DNA from: Sphingomonas lycopersici
GTDB lineage: Bacteria > Pseudomonadota > Alphaproteobacteria > Sphingomonadales > Sphingomonadaceae
DNA: 64,000 nucleotides
Direction: 5' to 3'
Assembly: GCF_026130605.1 (NCBI RefSeq)
Contig: NZ_JANFAU010000002.1
Coordinates: 248,001-312,000 of the forward strand
In this document: piece by piece, positions 6,981 to 16,122 of the stretch
How the letters are laid out: each line of letters opens with the position of its first letter
Position numbering within the stretch: the stretch's first letter is position 1
Program-made: the position numbers and the translations under genes
The notes under the pieces: model-generated
The model's database searches: none
Told to the model about the DNA's origin: nothing
Seen by the model: the letters and a program-made list of their open reading frames with translations, nothing else

Positions 6981-9915
6981 ACCATTCGTCGCGGCGCATC
7001 AGCTGGTCATAATCGGCATAGGGTGCATATTCGGGGTGGAGCTTGGCGACGAACGGCTCGTCCCCGGTCAGCCACAGCCCCGCCGCTTCGGCGAACACCG
7101 CGCGGGCCTGCGCGACGAATTCGTCGGTCACGATCCGCCCGTTCCTCCCCGCCGGATCGACCGGCGAGGTCACCTGCCCGAACTGGTCGCGATATTTCGC
7201 GAGCGACCAATATTCGAATCCGCCTGCCTTGCCCGCAATCCCCTGAAAGCCCCCCGCCTCGGCGATCGCGCCGAGCAATCCCAATTGCATCGAGAAGCCC
7301 GCGCGCACCGCCGCGGGCGACGGCGCCTTGCCGGTCTTGTAATCGACGATGACGAGGCTGCCGTCCGCCGCGCGGTCGATCCGGTCGAACCGGCCGGAAA
7401 GCGTCACCCCGGCGATCTCCGCCCCGCCCTTGCCTTCGACCGCGATTACGTCGCGCCCCTCGACGCGCGCCTGATCGAGCCGCGCCGCGATCCAGTCGAT
7501 CGCCGCGATCAGCCGCGGTTGCCACAAAGCGCGGAGCAACGGGTGCGTCGCGGGATCGTTGAGCATCGCCAGCGCGCGCGGGCGCAACGCCTCAATCGCG
7601 CAGCCGTCCTGCTTCGCCCATTGCTCCAGCACCGCGTGCACGACGGTTCCGCGCCACGCCGCCGTCGGATCGGCGTCGACCGGATCGAGCGCGGAAAGCC
7701 GCAGGATGCGCTGGGCGTAGAAGGCATAAGGATCGGCCTTGAGCCGATCGACCTGCGTCACCGAAATCTCGCGCGGCCGCTGCTCTTTGGCCGGCGAGGG
7801 CGCCGGGCGCGCGGCGGGGCGGTGCGCCGGCGGGCGATCGAGCGCATCGACCCAATGTTCCAGATCGCGCGCGCGCGCGAAATCTTGCCCCGCCATCGCC
7901 TCCAGCCGCAGCCAGAAGCGGGAGGCGAGCGTCGGCGAGCGGCTGTCGCGTCGCGCGCGCGTCAGCAATACCTCGGGCGCGCCGAGCCCCTGCCCGAAAT
8001 CATGCGCCGCGATCCCGACGCGGCGCTCCAGCCCGGGCAGCCCGAGCGCGACGCGGATACGCGGCGCGAGCCAGGGATCGGGCGCGGGCGAGCCGGGCCA
8101 GACGCCCTCGTTGAGCCCGCCGAGGATCATCAGATCGGCGCTCTGCAACCGCGCCTCGATCAACCCGTAGATCGCCAGCCGGGCATGACCGCCCTGCGCC
8201 GGGCGCACCGCCGCCTCGTCCATCAATAGTCGCAGCAGCGGGGCGAGATCGTCGCGTGACACCTTGCGCGGGCCGGCGCCCGCCTCGGTCTCCAATTCGG
8301 CGAGCAGATCGGCGGCGGCGCGCCCGGCGGGGCCGCGCCACGCCTCGTCGCCGGCCAGCACGTTCGCCGCCTCGCGCAACGCGGCGACACGCTCGGCGAG
8401 CGAGCGATCATCCGCCGCCAGCGCCTCCACCGGCGCGAGCAAGGCGCGAATTTCGTGCCACCACGCGGCCGCACCGAGATGCGCGTCGATCCCCGCCAGC
8501 CCGGGCGCCGGACGCGGCCCGCGCAATGCCTTGTCGAGCCGCCGCACCCCCTCCAGCCACACGGCCCGCGCCTCGCCCACGCGGACCAGCGGATGTTTGA
8601 GCAGGGTCAGCAGCGGCAGCGGCGCGAAATCCTGCGCTGCAGCCTCGGCGATCGCGCCGAGCAAGGTGCCGGGCGGCAGGATCGCGAGCGGCCGGCCGGC
8701 GGTATCGTCGATCTCGATATTCCAGCGCTTGCAATGCGCCGCGACGCGCCGCGCCAGCCCGCGATCGGGGGTGACGAGCGCCGCGGTCCGCCCTTCACGC
8801 TCCAGCGCGCCGCGCAAGGCGAGCGCGATCGCCTGCGCCTCGCCCGCCGGCGTGGCGAATTCGGCCGCGCGCACGCCGGAAAGACGCCGGTCGGCGGCGG
8901 CAAGCCCGGTCCATTTGCCGGTGAACTCCGCCGGCGTCAGCGCATTGGCGATCGCGCGCGCGCGCGCCGGCGGCGCGTCATGCTCGCTGCCGTCGCGCCA
9001 CGCGGCCACCTCGCCGCGGCCGGCGCCGATCCGTTCGAGCATCAGCTTGAGATGATATTGCGGATGCACCTCGATCGCGCGCCGCGGGTCGCCCTCGGGA
9101 TGCGGTCCGAGCGCCGCCCATTCCTCATCGGGCATCGCGAGATCGACATTGGCGAACACCACCATGCCGTGCGGCAGCCCCGCGACGCGCCGCAGCAGCC
9201 GTGCGACGGCCGGCGCGGAGTCGGTGATGCCGGCGGCGCAGACGAACCCGCCCGGCGGCGCCTCGCACCAGCGCGCCGCGAGCCGGGTCAGCAGCCGCGC
9301 GCGTCGCTCGGCGAGATCGATCCGCCCGAGCCGCGCCAATTCCCCCGGCCAGCGATCGAGCACCACGCGGAACGAGGCGAGCGCGCGCTGCCAATGCTCC
9401 GACAGATCCGGCCCCAGATCGAGCTCGGCCAGCCGCGACGGCGGCACCTCCTCGACGATCAGCTGATCGAGCGTCCGCGCCAGCTCGCCCGCCAGCCGCA
9501 CCGCCTCCGCCGCGTCGAGATCGGGGCGCTCGTCCTGCACCAGCCGCGAGAGGATCATCCTGCGCGCGAGCGGCGCGATCGCCGGGGGCACCGGCGCATC
9601 GTCATCGGCCGGATCGAGCGCGGCGCCGATCGCCTCGCCGAGATCGTCGGCGCCGATCGCCACCAATCGCGGCAGCACCAGTCCGCCGCCCGAGGCGCGC
9701 ACGAACGCCTCGTTGACCGCGATCCGCGCACGATTGTTGGGCACCAGCACCAGCCCGCGCGCCAGCCCGAGCGGATCGCCGCCGAACCGCCGCATCAGCC
9801 CCGCGACCAAAGCATCGGCGAAGGCGCGGTGCGCCGGGATCGTGTAAAGGTTCAGCCCTCGCGCCTTTGCGTCGCGTTGGCCTTGACCCAGGGTCGATTC
9901 TGCCTCTGGCGTCAT
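6964..9915 (-). CDS. addB: Double-strand break repair protein AddB (alphaproteobacterial type)
   Basis: A 983-residue partner of AddA. The alphaproteobacterial AddB type has an inactive helicase-like core and an active nuclease. The N-terminus reads LNLYTIPAHRAFADALVAGL, typical of this subfamily, followed by LVLVPNNRARIAVNEAF. The C-terminal nuclease shows ISVTQVDRLKADPYAFYAQR, GTVVHAVLEQW and LVIVDYKTGKAPS, the PD-(D/E)XK pattern. The start at 9915 is preceded by AAGAGG. AddA is immediately downstream and overlapping, so subunit synthesis is probably coupled. Upstream sits an inverted-repeat element and then murU, read in the same direction. Confidence 0.93.
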   Translation of the reverse strand: MTPEAESTLGQGQRDAKARGLNLYTIPAHRAFADALVAGLMRRFGGDPLGLARGLVLVPNNRARIAVNEAFVRASGGGLVLPRLVAIGADDLGEAIGAALDPADDDAPVPPAIAPLARRMILSRLVQDERPDLDAAEAVRLAGELARTLDQLIVEEVPPSRLAELDLGPDLSEHWQRALASFRVVLDRWPGELARLGRIDLAERRARLLTRLAARWCEAPPGGFVCAAGITDSAPAVARLLRRVAGLPHGMVVFANVDLAMPDEEWAALGPHPEGDPRRAIEVHPQYHLKLMLERIGAGRGEVAAWRDGSEHDAPPARARAIANALTPAEFTGKWTGLAAADRRLSGVRAAEFATPAGEAQAIALALRGALEREGRTAALVTPDRGLARRVAAHCKRWNIEIDDTAGRPLAILPPGTLLGAIAEAAAQDFAPLPLLTLLKHPLVRVGEARAVWLEGVRRLDKALRGPRPAPGLAGIDAHLGAAAWWHEIRALLAPVEALAADDRSLAERVAALREAANVLAGDEAWRGPAGRAAADLLAELETEAGAGPRKVSRDDLAPLLRLLMDEAAVRPAQGGHARLAIYGLIEARLQSADLMILGGLNEGVWPGSPAPDPWLAPRIRVALGLPGLERRVGIAAHDFGQGLGAPEVLLTRARRDSRSPTLASRFWLRLEAMAGQDFARARDLEHWVDALDRPPAHRPAARPAPSPAKEQRPREISVTQVDRLKADPYAFYAQRILRLSALDPVDADPTAAWRGTVVHAVLEQWAKQDGCAIEALRPRALAMLNDPATHPLLRALWQPRLIAAIDWIAARLDQARVEGRDVIAVEGKGGAEIAGVTLSGRFDRIDRAADGSLVIVDYKTGKAPSPAAVRAGFSMQLGLLGAIAEAGGFQGIAGKAGGFEYWSLAKYRDQFGQVTSPVDPAGRNGRIVTDEFVAQARAVFAEAAGLWLTGDEPFVAKLHPEYAPYADYDQLMRRDEWYGRDR

Positions 9916-9948
9916 GCCAGAAGCCTCTTGTCCGGCGCCTGCCTCTCC

Positions 9949-10029
9949 ACCGTTCGCCCTGAGCTTGTCGAAGGGCGTCCTGTCGCTCGTGAGGTGGGGC
10001 CGCCCTTCGACAGGCTCAGGGCGAACGGT
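9949..10029. repeat. Intergenic inverted repeat, family A (REP-like)
   Basis: Arms ACCGTTCGCCCTGAGC and GCTCAGGGCGAACGGT are perfect complements; the match extends through TTGTCGAAGGGC with a single mismatch. About 28 unrelated bases separate the arms. Related copies lie near 26621, 53373 and 59388, always between genes. Such elements are common in sphingomonads and may form strong hairpins in transcripts. Confidence 0.85.
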
Positions 10030-10050
10030 GCTTCGTTTTCGCCCCGCGCC

Positions 10051-10806
10051 TCAGCCATCGGCCAATATGGCTTCGGTCCGCCCGATCGCGGCGGGGGTGC
10101 CGACGTCGAACCACAGCCCCTGATGCACCTGCCCGTAAGCGCGCCCGGCGGCGATCGCGCGATCCCAGAACAAATTGGTCGAGAACGGCCCTTCCGGCCA
10201 GTCCGCGATCAGCCGCGGATGCATGATCTGCACCCCGGTCCACACGAACGGCGCGACCCGTCCGCGCCCACGCCGCCCGATGATCCGCCCGTTCGGCGCG
10301 AGGCGGAAATCGCCCTGTCCGCGGTGATTGTGCGCGCGGGCATAGGGCACCATCAGCAGCAACGCGTCCATCGTCGCGTCGTCCCAGCGCGAGGCGAGCA
10401 GCTTGATCGCGTCGGTCGGGCCGTCGACCCACAGATTGTCGCTGTTGACATAGAGGAACGGCTCGTCGCCGATCAGCGCGCGCGCCTGGACCAGCGCGCC
10501 GCCGGTCTCCATCAGCCGCCCGCGCTCGTCGGAGATGACGATCTCGATCCCCGAGACGCGGTTGAGCAGATGCGCCTGCAATGCGTCGGCGAGATAATGG
10601 ACATTGACCACCGCGCGCTCGACACCCGCCGCCTTCAACCGATCGAAGACATGATCGAGCAACGTCTTGCCCGCCACCTCGACCAGCGGCTTGGGCCGCG
10701 TCGCGGTCAGCGGGCGCATCCTTTTGCCGAGCCCGGCGGCCATGACCATCGCGGTCTTGGGCACCTTGCCGCCCGGTTCGGGCCGGATCATTCGCACTCG
10801 GGTCAT
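10051..10806 (-). CDS. murU: N-acetylmuramate alpha-1-phosphate uridylyltransferase (MurU-type nucleotidyltransferase)
   Basis: A 251-residue sugar-1-phosphate nucleotidyltransferase with the signature MVMAAGLGKRMRPLTATRPK near residues 22-41 and the metal-binding FLYVNSDNLW. In the AmgK/MurU bypass this enzyme makes UDP-MurNAc from MurNAc-1-phosphate recovered from wall turnover, avoiding the fosfomycin-sensitive MurA step. The neighbour transcribed just before it, and overlapping by four bases, is an AmgK-type sugar kinase, which is the known partner. That context, rather than any residue I can single out, separates it from glucose- or mannose-1-phosphate nucleotidyltransferases. Confidence 0.85.
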   Translation of the reverse strand: MTRVRMIRPEPGGKVPKTAMVMAAGLGKRMRPLTATRPKPLVEVAGKTLLDHVFDRLKAAGVERAVVNVHYLADALQAHLLNRVSGIEIVISDERGRLMETGGALVQARALIGDEPFLYVNSDNLWVDGPTDAIKLLASRWDDATMDALLLMVPYARAHNHRGQGDFRLAPNGRIIGRRGRGRVAPFVWTGVQIMHPRLIADWPEGPFSTNLFWDRAIAAGRAYGQVHQGLWFDVGTPAAIGRTEAILADG

Positions 10807-11783
10807 TGGCCTGCCAGCATCATGGGGTCACCGCGCAGCTCGGGGGGGATATTGGCGTCGAACCATGCCGCCACCGGCCCGAGCACGGGATAGGAAAGAT
10901 CGCGCTCCAGATAGCTCCAGACGCGCGGGCACATCGTCGGATAGCGCGGCTTGCCGTCGCGCTTCCACAAGCGGGTGAAGATGCCGATGATCTTGGCGTT
11001 CCGCTGCGCGCCGAGCACGTGATAGGCGTCGAGGAACGCTTCGCCCTCGCCAGTCGCCGCGCGATAGCGGGCGAGCATCGCCTCCTCGATCGCCGGCTCG
11101 ACGTCGCGCCGCGCATCCTGCAACAACGACACGAGGTCGTAGGCGGGATGCCCGGCGAGCGCGTCCTGAAAGTCGAGCAGCCCGAGCCCGGCCGGGATCA
11201 GCATCAGATTTTCGGCGTGATAGTCGCGCAGCACCGTCACCGGCTTCTCGACCAGCGCGCGTTCGAGCACCGCGTCCCACGCCGCGCGATAGCCGGCGGC
11301 GTCCACCTCCAGCCCGACCGCGGGGCAATACCAGTCGACCAGCAGCCCCGCCTCGCGCTGCAGCTCGGTGCGATCATAGGGCCGCAACCCCAGCATCGCC
11401 TCATGCCCGCGCAACGCGACGAGCAGGTCGATCGCGCTGGCGTAGAGCGCCATCGTCGCATCAGGATCGGTCTCGATCGCTTCGCGCATCCGATCATCCC
11501 CGAAATCCTCGATCAGGACGAGGCCGTTGGCTTCGTCCGCCGCGAGGATCACCGGCGCGGCGAACCCGCGTTCGCTGAGCCAGCGTGCGATAGTGATGAA
11601 CGGGCGCGGATCCTCATGCGGCGGCGGCGCGTCCATCAGCACCGCGCGACGCGCGCCGTGGGTGATGCGGAAATAACGGCGGAAGGAAGCATCGCCCGCC
11701 AGCGGCGCGATCTCGGCGCCGGCCCAGCCGTGTGCGGCAAGGAAAACGGCGGCGCCGGCGGGGGGAATCATGTCGGTCGCCAT
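10803..11783 (-). CDS. amgK: N-acetylmuramate / N-acetylglucosamine anomeric kinase (AmgK-type phosphotransferase)
   Basis: A 326-residue protein of the aminoglycoside-phosphotransferase/choline-kinase fold. Catalytic-loop residues are seen in VLRDYHAENLML and the metal-binding GLLDFQDALAGHPAYDLVSL. AmgK phosphorylates the anomeric carbon of MurNAc or GlcNAc from recycled peptidoglycan, feeding MurU. Two starts are possible. The ATG at 11781-11783 has GGGAG five bases ahead and overlaps tsaE by 16 bases, while the ATG at 11769-11771 overlaps the tsaE stop as ATGA. I prefer the first because of its ribosome site. The overlaps suggest coupled translation of tsaE-amgK-murU. Confidence 0.85.
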   Translation of the reverse strand: MATDMIPPAGAAVFLAAHGWAGAEIAPLAGDASFRRYFRITHGARRAVLMDAPPPHEDPRPFITIARWLSERGFAAPVILAADEANGLVLIEDFGDDRMREAIETDPDATMALYASAIDLLVALRGHEAMLGLRPYDRTELQREAGLLVDWYCPAVGLEVDAAGYRAAWDAVLERALVEKPVTVLRDYHAENLMLIPAGLGLLDFQDALAGHPAYDLVSLLQDARRDVEPAIEEAMLARYRAATGEGEAFLDAYHVLGAQRNAKIIGIFTRLWKRDGKPRYPTMCPRVWSYLERDLSYPVLGPVAAWFDANIPPELRGDPMMLAGQ

Positions 11784-12214
11784 CGTTGCTCCCATGCCGC
11801 CGGCGCCGCCCAAGTCAAGCCGCGCGCGCCGTCCGGCAATATCTCCAGCCTGAGCCGCAGCGCATCGGGCCATGCCTGCGGCCCGGCGCGCTCGGCCCAT
11901 TCGATCAGCAGCGCCGAATCGTAGCGCGCCTCGTCCAGCCCCAGTTCGTCCATCTCGCGCGGATCGTCGATGCGATAGAGATCGACGTGGAGCACCGGCA
12001 CGCGCACCTCGGGGGGCGCGTAAGGCTGGACGATCGCGAAGCTCGGCGACGGCGCCTCGCCCTCCAGCCCGAGCGCGGCGAGCAGCCCGCGCGCGATGCT
12101 CGTCTTGCCCGCGCCGAGCGGCCCTTCGAGCGTGATCACGTCGCGGGGCGCGAGCACCGACGCCAGCGAGGCACCGATCGCCTCGGTCGCTTGCGGATCG
12201 GCGAGCCGGATCAT
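11768..12214 (-). CDS. tsaE: tRNA threonylcarbamoyladenosine biosynthesis ATPase TsaE
   Basis: A 148-residue P-loop protein starting MIRLADPQATEAIG. The Walker A motif is LEGPLGAGKTSIARG (residues 29-43), followed by SPSFAIVQPY and the family-typical HVDLYRIDDPREMDELGLDE. TsaE is the ATPase that, with TsaB and TsaD, attaches threonylcarbamoyl to A37 of ANN-decoding tRNAs. Its ATG overlaps the divL stop (12211-12213) by four bases. The frame stays open for a long way upstream, but that part is the out-of-frame shadow of divL. MtaB, which acts on the finished t6A base, is also in this window. Confidence 0.95.
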   Translation of the reverse strand: MIRLADPQATEAIGASLASVLAPRDVITLEGPLGAGKTSIARGLLAALGLEGEAPSPSFAIVQPYAPPEVRVPVLHVDLYRIDDPREMDELGLDEARYDSALLIEWAERAGPQAWPDALRLRLEILPDGARGLTWAAPAAWEQRWRPT

Positions 12215-14565
12215 CGCCGCGGCAGTTCCACCGTCACCAGCGTCCCCTCGCCCGGCTCGCTGACCAAAGCGATCGTCCCGCGATGCGCCTCGACGAATTG
12301 CTTGGCGAGCGGCAACCCGAGATCGAGCGCACGCGCGCCGCCGCTGGTGATGCCGGGCTGGGCGAAGCGATCGAAGGCGTGCGCCGCGGCTTGCGCATCC
12401 ATCCCCTGCCCGTCGTCGGACACCACGATCCGCGCGCGCGCCGCATTGCCGTCGGCATGGAGCAGGACGCGCCCGCCGCTGCCCGTTTCCCCACCCACCG
12501 AAGCGAGCGCGTGGCGCAGCAGATGCTTGATCACCTCGCCGATGCGGCGCGGATCGCCGGTGACGCGGCCGACCGAGCGGTTGATCTCGACGACATAATC
12601 GATCCCCGCCTTCCTGGCCTGCGGCGCGAGCCGATCGGCCGCCGCGCGCGCGACCGCCGCGAGATCGACATCCTCCAGTTCGAGCGCGACGCCTTCGCCG
12701 TCCGCCTGGGTCAGATCGAGCACATCGTCGACCAGCACCCCGAGCCGCGCGACCGATTCGAGGATCGCCTCGACATAGGCGTCGGCCTGCTTGGTCAGCT
12801 TCCCGGCATAGCCGCCGTGGAGCATCTCGGCGAAGCCACTGATCGAGGTGAGCGGGGTGCGCAGCTCGTAGCTCATATTGGCGACGAACGCGGTCTTGAC
12901 CCGATCGGTGTTTTCCAGCGCCTCGTTGCGCTCGCGCAGCGCCTGTTCGATCCGGCGGCTGTCGGTGATGTCGAGCATCGTGAACAGCGCATTGCCGTCG
13001 GGGAGCGGCACGACGCCGAACTCGAAATGCCGCCCGTCGGCCAGCTCGAACCGCCCGCCGCGCGTCTGGCGCTCCATCGTCGCGGCGCGGACCAGCTCGT
13101 TGATGATCTTGGCGCGCGCCGGGTGCGCCAGCTTCGACGCGACCTGTTCGGACACCACATCGACCCGCGGGTGGCTGCTGAGAAATTCCTCCTCCAGCTC
13201 CCACACCGCGCGGAAGCGGTTGTTCCACAACTGCAATTTGCCGTCGGCCGCGAACACGCCGAGCGCCTCGAACAGATTGTCGAAGGTCGCGGTGCGCACC
13301 CGCAGCAAGGTATCGCGCGCCGAGGCGAGCTGGACCTGCTCGGTGCGATCCTCGAAGATCAGCAGCAGCCCGCCGTCGGGCAGGGGCTGCGCCAGCACGC
13401 GCAAATGCGTGCTGTCGGGGAGCATCCAATTCTCCTCGAACGCGCTGACCGCCTCGGTGAACCAGTCGCGCCGCTCGGCCTTCCAGCTCGGGAAGTCGCG
13501 CACCTCCGGAACGCGGTTGGCCTCGCGCATCCGTTCGAGCACGCGATCGAACTCGGGCCGGTCGGCAAGCCATTCGTTGCGCATCGCGAACATCCGCCGG
13601 AACGGCTGGTTGCAGAATACGAGCGCGCGATCGCGCCCGAATTGAGCGACGCCCGCGGAAAGCCGGTCGAGCATCGTCCGCTGCGCCTCGGCGAAGCGCC
13701 GCTCGCGCGCATGCGCCTGTTCGAGATCCTCGATATCGATCGCATAGCCCGCGACGCCGCCGGTCGGCAGCGGGATATCGAACAATTTTAGCGAACGGCG
13801 TTCGCCGCCGATCGTCGCCGGGAGCAGCCGTTCGTGCGGCTTGCCCTGTTCGCGCGCCTCGACCGCGCCGGCAAGCGGGCCGCCGTGCCCCGAGCCTTCG
13901 ACCAGTTCCACACCGCGCCCGACGACATCGGCGGCATTGGCACCCTCGACCGCGGCGACATAGGCCGAATTGACCATCGCCAGCTTGAGATCGGCGCCGC
14001 GATACCACATCGGCAGCGGCGCCGCTTCGATCAGCCCGGTCAGCGCCTCGAACGCACCGCGCATGTCGCCTTGCTGCGCGGAAAGCTGCTCGATCTCGCG
14101 CTGGCTGTCGGTCGCGTCGAACACCCAGATGATCACCGCGCCGATGCCGATCTCGTGCGGCGCGCGCTCGCCGCGCCACATCAAGGTGCGCGACGATCCC
14201 GGCACGGTGACCGCGCGGGTGAAGCCACGCGCGGCGCGATGCGCGGCGAGGATGTCGTTCTTCAATGCGCCGAGCACATCGGCGGGCAACACGCTCGCCA
14301 GTTCATCGATCCGCCCCGGCAATTCCTTGAGGCCGAGCCAGTCCGCCACGGTGCGGGTCAGCTCGATCCGCCCGTCGCCATAAGCCAGCACCGGTATCGC
14401 GGGCGCGGCGGCGAACAACGCCTCGAATCGGCGATTGGCACGCACCGCCGACCCGGCCGCCGCGGCCGCGCGCAGGCCGACGAACAGCGCGAAGGTCGCG
14501 CCGACCAGCAGCAGCGCGACGATCACCCCACCGATCAGCGCCGCGGCAGTCGAGATTACGATCAT
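12211..14565 (-). CDS. divL: DivL-type PAS-domain atypical histidine-kinase homologue (Tyr at the phospho-acceptor site)
   Basis: A 784-residue protein with one N-terminal membrane segment (residues 4-33), several PAS-like regions (about 45-550) and a C-terminal kinase-like part. The H-box reads FVANMSYELRTPLTSISGF: residue 566 is Tyr (codon TAC at 12868-12870) where kinases have His. This substitution, the domain layout and the length match DivL of Caulobacter (about 770 residues), a pseudokinase that steers the CckA-ChpT-CtrA relay during polar cell-cycle control. The N-box is also degenerate (HLLRHALAS), while the G1 box SDDGQGMD is intact. ATG starts with tsaE follow in the operon. It is a signalling scaffold more likely than a kinase. 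Confidence 0.88.
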   Translation of the reverse strand: MIVISTAAALIGGVIVALLLVGATFALFVGLRAAAAAGSAVRANRRFEALFAAAPAIPVLAYGDGRIELTRTVADWLGLKELPGRIDELASVLPADVLGALKNDILAAHRAARGFTRAVTVPGSSRTLMWRGERAPHEIGIGAVIIWVFDATDSQREIEQLSAQQGDMRGAFEALTGLIEAAPLPMWYRGADLKLAMVNSAYVAAVEGANAADVVGRGVELVEGSGHGGPLAGAVEAREQGKPHERLLPATIGGERRSLKLFDIPLPTGGVAGYAIDIEDLEQAHARERRFAEAQRTMLDRLSAGVAQFGRDRALVFCNQPFRRMFAMRNEWLADRPEFDRVLERMREANRVPEVRDFPSWKAERRDWFTEAVSAFEENWMLPDSTHLRVLAQPLPDGGLLLIFEDRTEQVQLASARDTLLRVRTATFDNLFEALGVFAADGKLQLWNNRFRAVWELEEEFLSSHPRVDVVSEQVASKLAHPARAKIINELVRAATMERQTRGGRFELADGRHFEFGVVPLPDGNALFTMLDITDSRRIEQALRERNEALENTDRVKTAFVANMSYELRTPLTSISGFAEMLHGGYAGKLTKQADAYVEAILESVARLGVLVDDVLDLTQADGEGVALELEDVDLAAVARAAADRLAPQARKAGIDYVVEINRSVGRVTGDPRRIGEVIKHLLRHALASVGGETGSGGRVLLHADGNAARARIVVSDDGQGMDAQAAAHAFDRFAQPGITSGGARALDLGLPLAKQFVEAHRGTIALVSEPGEGTLVTVELPRR

Positions 14566-14595
14566 GCCGGCGGTGATAGGCAGAGTTCGGGCATG

Positions 14596-14623
14596 AAAAA
14601 AGGGGCCGCGCGCGGCGACCCCT
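14596..14623 (-). terminator. Intrinsic terminator of ahcY
   Basis: On the minus strand GGGGTCGC pairs with GCGGCCCC (one G-U pair) around a short loop, followed by six T residues. It starts 22 bases after the ahcY stop, so ahcY transcripts should end before divL. Confidence 0.85.
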
Positions 14624-14644
14624 CGTTTCGTGCTTTATTCTCGA

Positions 14645-16063
14645 TCAGTAACGATAGTGATCGGGCTTGAACGGCCCTTCGACCTTCACGCCGATATAAT
14701 CCGCCTGCTTCTGGCTGAGCTTGCTGAGCTTCACGCCCAGCTTCTCGAGGTGCAGCGCCGCGACCTTCTCGTCGAGGTGCTTGGGCAGGACATAGACCTT
14801 GTTGTCATATTCGCCGCTCTTGGTGAACAGCTCGATCTGCGCCAGCACCTGATTGGTAAAGCTCGACGACATGACGAACGACGGGTGGCCGGTGGCGCAG
14901 CCCAGGTTCACCAGGCGGCCCTTGGCGAGCACGATGATCTGCTTGCCGTCCGGGAACTTCACCAGATCGGTGCCCGGCTTCACCTCGGTCCACTCATAAT
15001 TGCTCAGGGCGGCGATCTGGATCTCGCTGTCGAAGTGACCGATGTTGCAGACGATCGCCATCGGCTTCATCGCCTTCATGTGATCGGCGGTGATCACATC
15101 GGCATTGCCGGTCGCGGTGCAGAAGATGTCGGCGCGGGTCACCGCTTCCTCCATCGTCACCACCTCATAGCCTTCCATCGCCGCCTGCAGCGCGCAGATC
15201 GGGTCGATCTCGGTCACCAGCACGCGCGCGCCGCCGTTGCGCAGTGACGCCGCCGAGCCCTTGCCGACATCGCCGAACCCGGCGACGCAGGCGACCTTGC
15301 CGGCAAGCATCACGTCGGTCGCGCGACGGATCGCGTCGACCAGCGACTCCTTGCAGCCGTAGAGGTTGTCGAACTTCGACTTGGTGACCGAATCGTTCAC
15401 GTTGATCGCCGGAAACGGCAGTTCGCCCTTCTTGGCGATCTCGTACAGGCGGTGGACGCCGGTGGTGGTCTCTTCCGACACGCCCTTGAGGTTCTTCACC
15501 GTCTCGGTGAGGTAACCCGGCTTCTTGGCGATGAACGCCTTGAGCGCGCGCTGGAATTCGACTTCCTCGGCATTCTCGGGCTCGCCGAACTTTTCGCCGC
15601 GCTCGAGCTTGGCGCCCCACAAAGCGAACATCGTGGCGTCGCCGCCGTCGTCGAGGATGATGTTGGCGGTGCGACCGGTGCCGTCATCCCAATCGAAGAT
15701 CGAGCCGACATAATCCCAATAATCGGCGAGGCTCTCGCCCTTCACCGCGAACACCGGGATGCCGGCGGCGGCGATCGCGGCGGCGGCGTGGTCCTGCGTC
15801 GAGAAGATGTTGCAGGTCGCCCAGCGCACCTCGGCGCCCAGCGCGACGAGCGTTTCGATCAGCACCGCGGTCTGGATCGTCATGTGCAGCGAACCGGTGA
15901 TCCGCGCGCCCTTGAGCGGCTGCGACGCACCGAATTCGGCGCGCAGCGACATCAGGCCGGGCATCTCGGTTTCGGCGATCTCGATCTCCTTGCGGCCGAA
16001 ATCGGCGAGGTCGATGTCTTTGATGACATAATCATTGGTCGGGCGGTCGAGAACGGTAGCCAC
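14645..16063 (-). CDS. ahcY: Adenosylhomocysteinase (S-adenosyl-L-homocysteine hydrolase)
   Basis: A 472-residue NAD-dependent enzyme that splits S-adenosylhomocysteine into adenosine and homocysteine, relieving product inhibition of methyltransferases. Visible signatures are [31 protein letters not shown] (with the catalytic Lys and Asp), [13 protein letters not shown] (NAD Rossmann loop) and the C-terminal FKPDHYRY. The start is taken as GTG at 16061-16063, preceded by GCGGAGATTCCC; the upstream open frame runs through the promoter region and is not conserved-looking. A 20-bp perfect palindrome lies 59 bases upstream and may be its operator. It ends at a strong terminator. Confidence 0.96.
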   Translation of the reverse strand: MATVLDRPTNDYVIKDIDLADFGRKEIEIAETEMPGLMSLRAEFGASQPLKGARITGSLHMTIQTAVLIETLVALGAEVRWATCNIFSTQDHAAAAIAAAGIPVFAVKGESLADYWDYVGSIFDWDDGTGRTANIILDDGGDATMFALWGAKLERGEKFGEPENAEEVEFQRALKAFIAKKPGYLTETVKNLKGVSEETTTGVHRLYEIAKKGELPFPAINVNDSVTKSKFDNLYGCKESLVDAIRRATDVMLAGKVACVAGFGDVGKGSAASLRNGGARVLVTEIDPICALQAAMEGYEVVTMEEAVTRADIFCTATGNADVITADHMKAMKPMAIVCNIGHFDSEIQIAALSNYEWTEVKPGTDLVKFPDGKQIIVLAKGRLVNLGCATGHPSFVMSSSFTNQVLAQIELFTKSGEYDNKVYVLPKHLDEKVAALHLEKLGVKLSKLSQKQADYIGVKVEGPFKPDHYRY

Positions 16064-16122
16064 GGGAATCTCCGCAAAAGACTGGATGCCGGCCACATAG
16101 GCGCAGCCGGCGCCCAAAGCAA

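Noticed and set aside
8455..10893. Long plus-strand frame opposite addB, murU and the end of amgK
   Set aside because: It crosses an intergenic repeat and three recognised genes and has no domain.
12215..14179. Extended N-terminus for tsaE reading through divL in another frame
   Set aside because: Only the last 148 codons match TsaE. The rest is an Arg/Ala-rich out-of-frame reading of divL.
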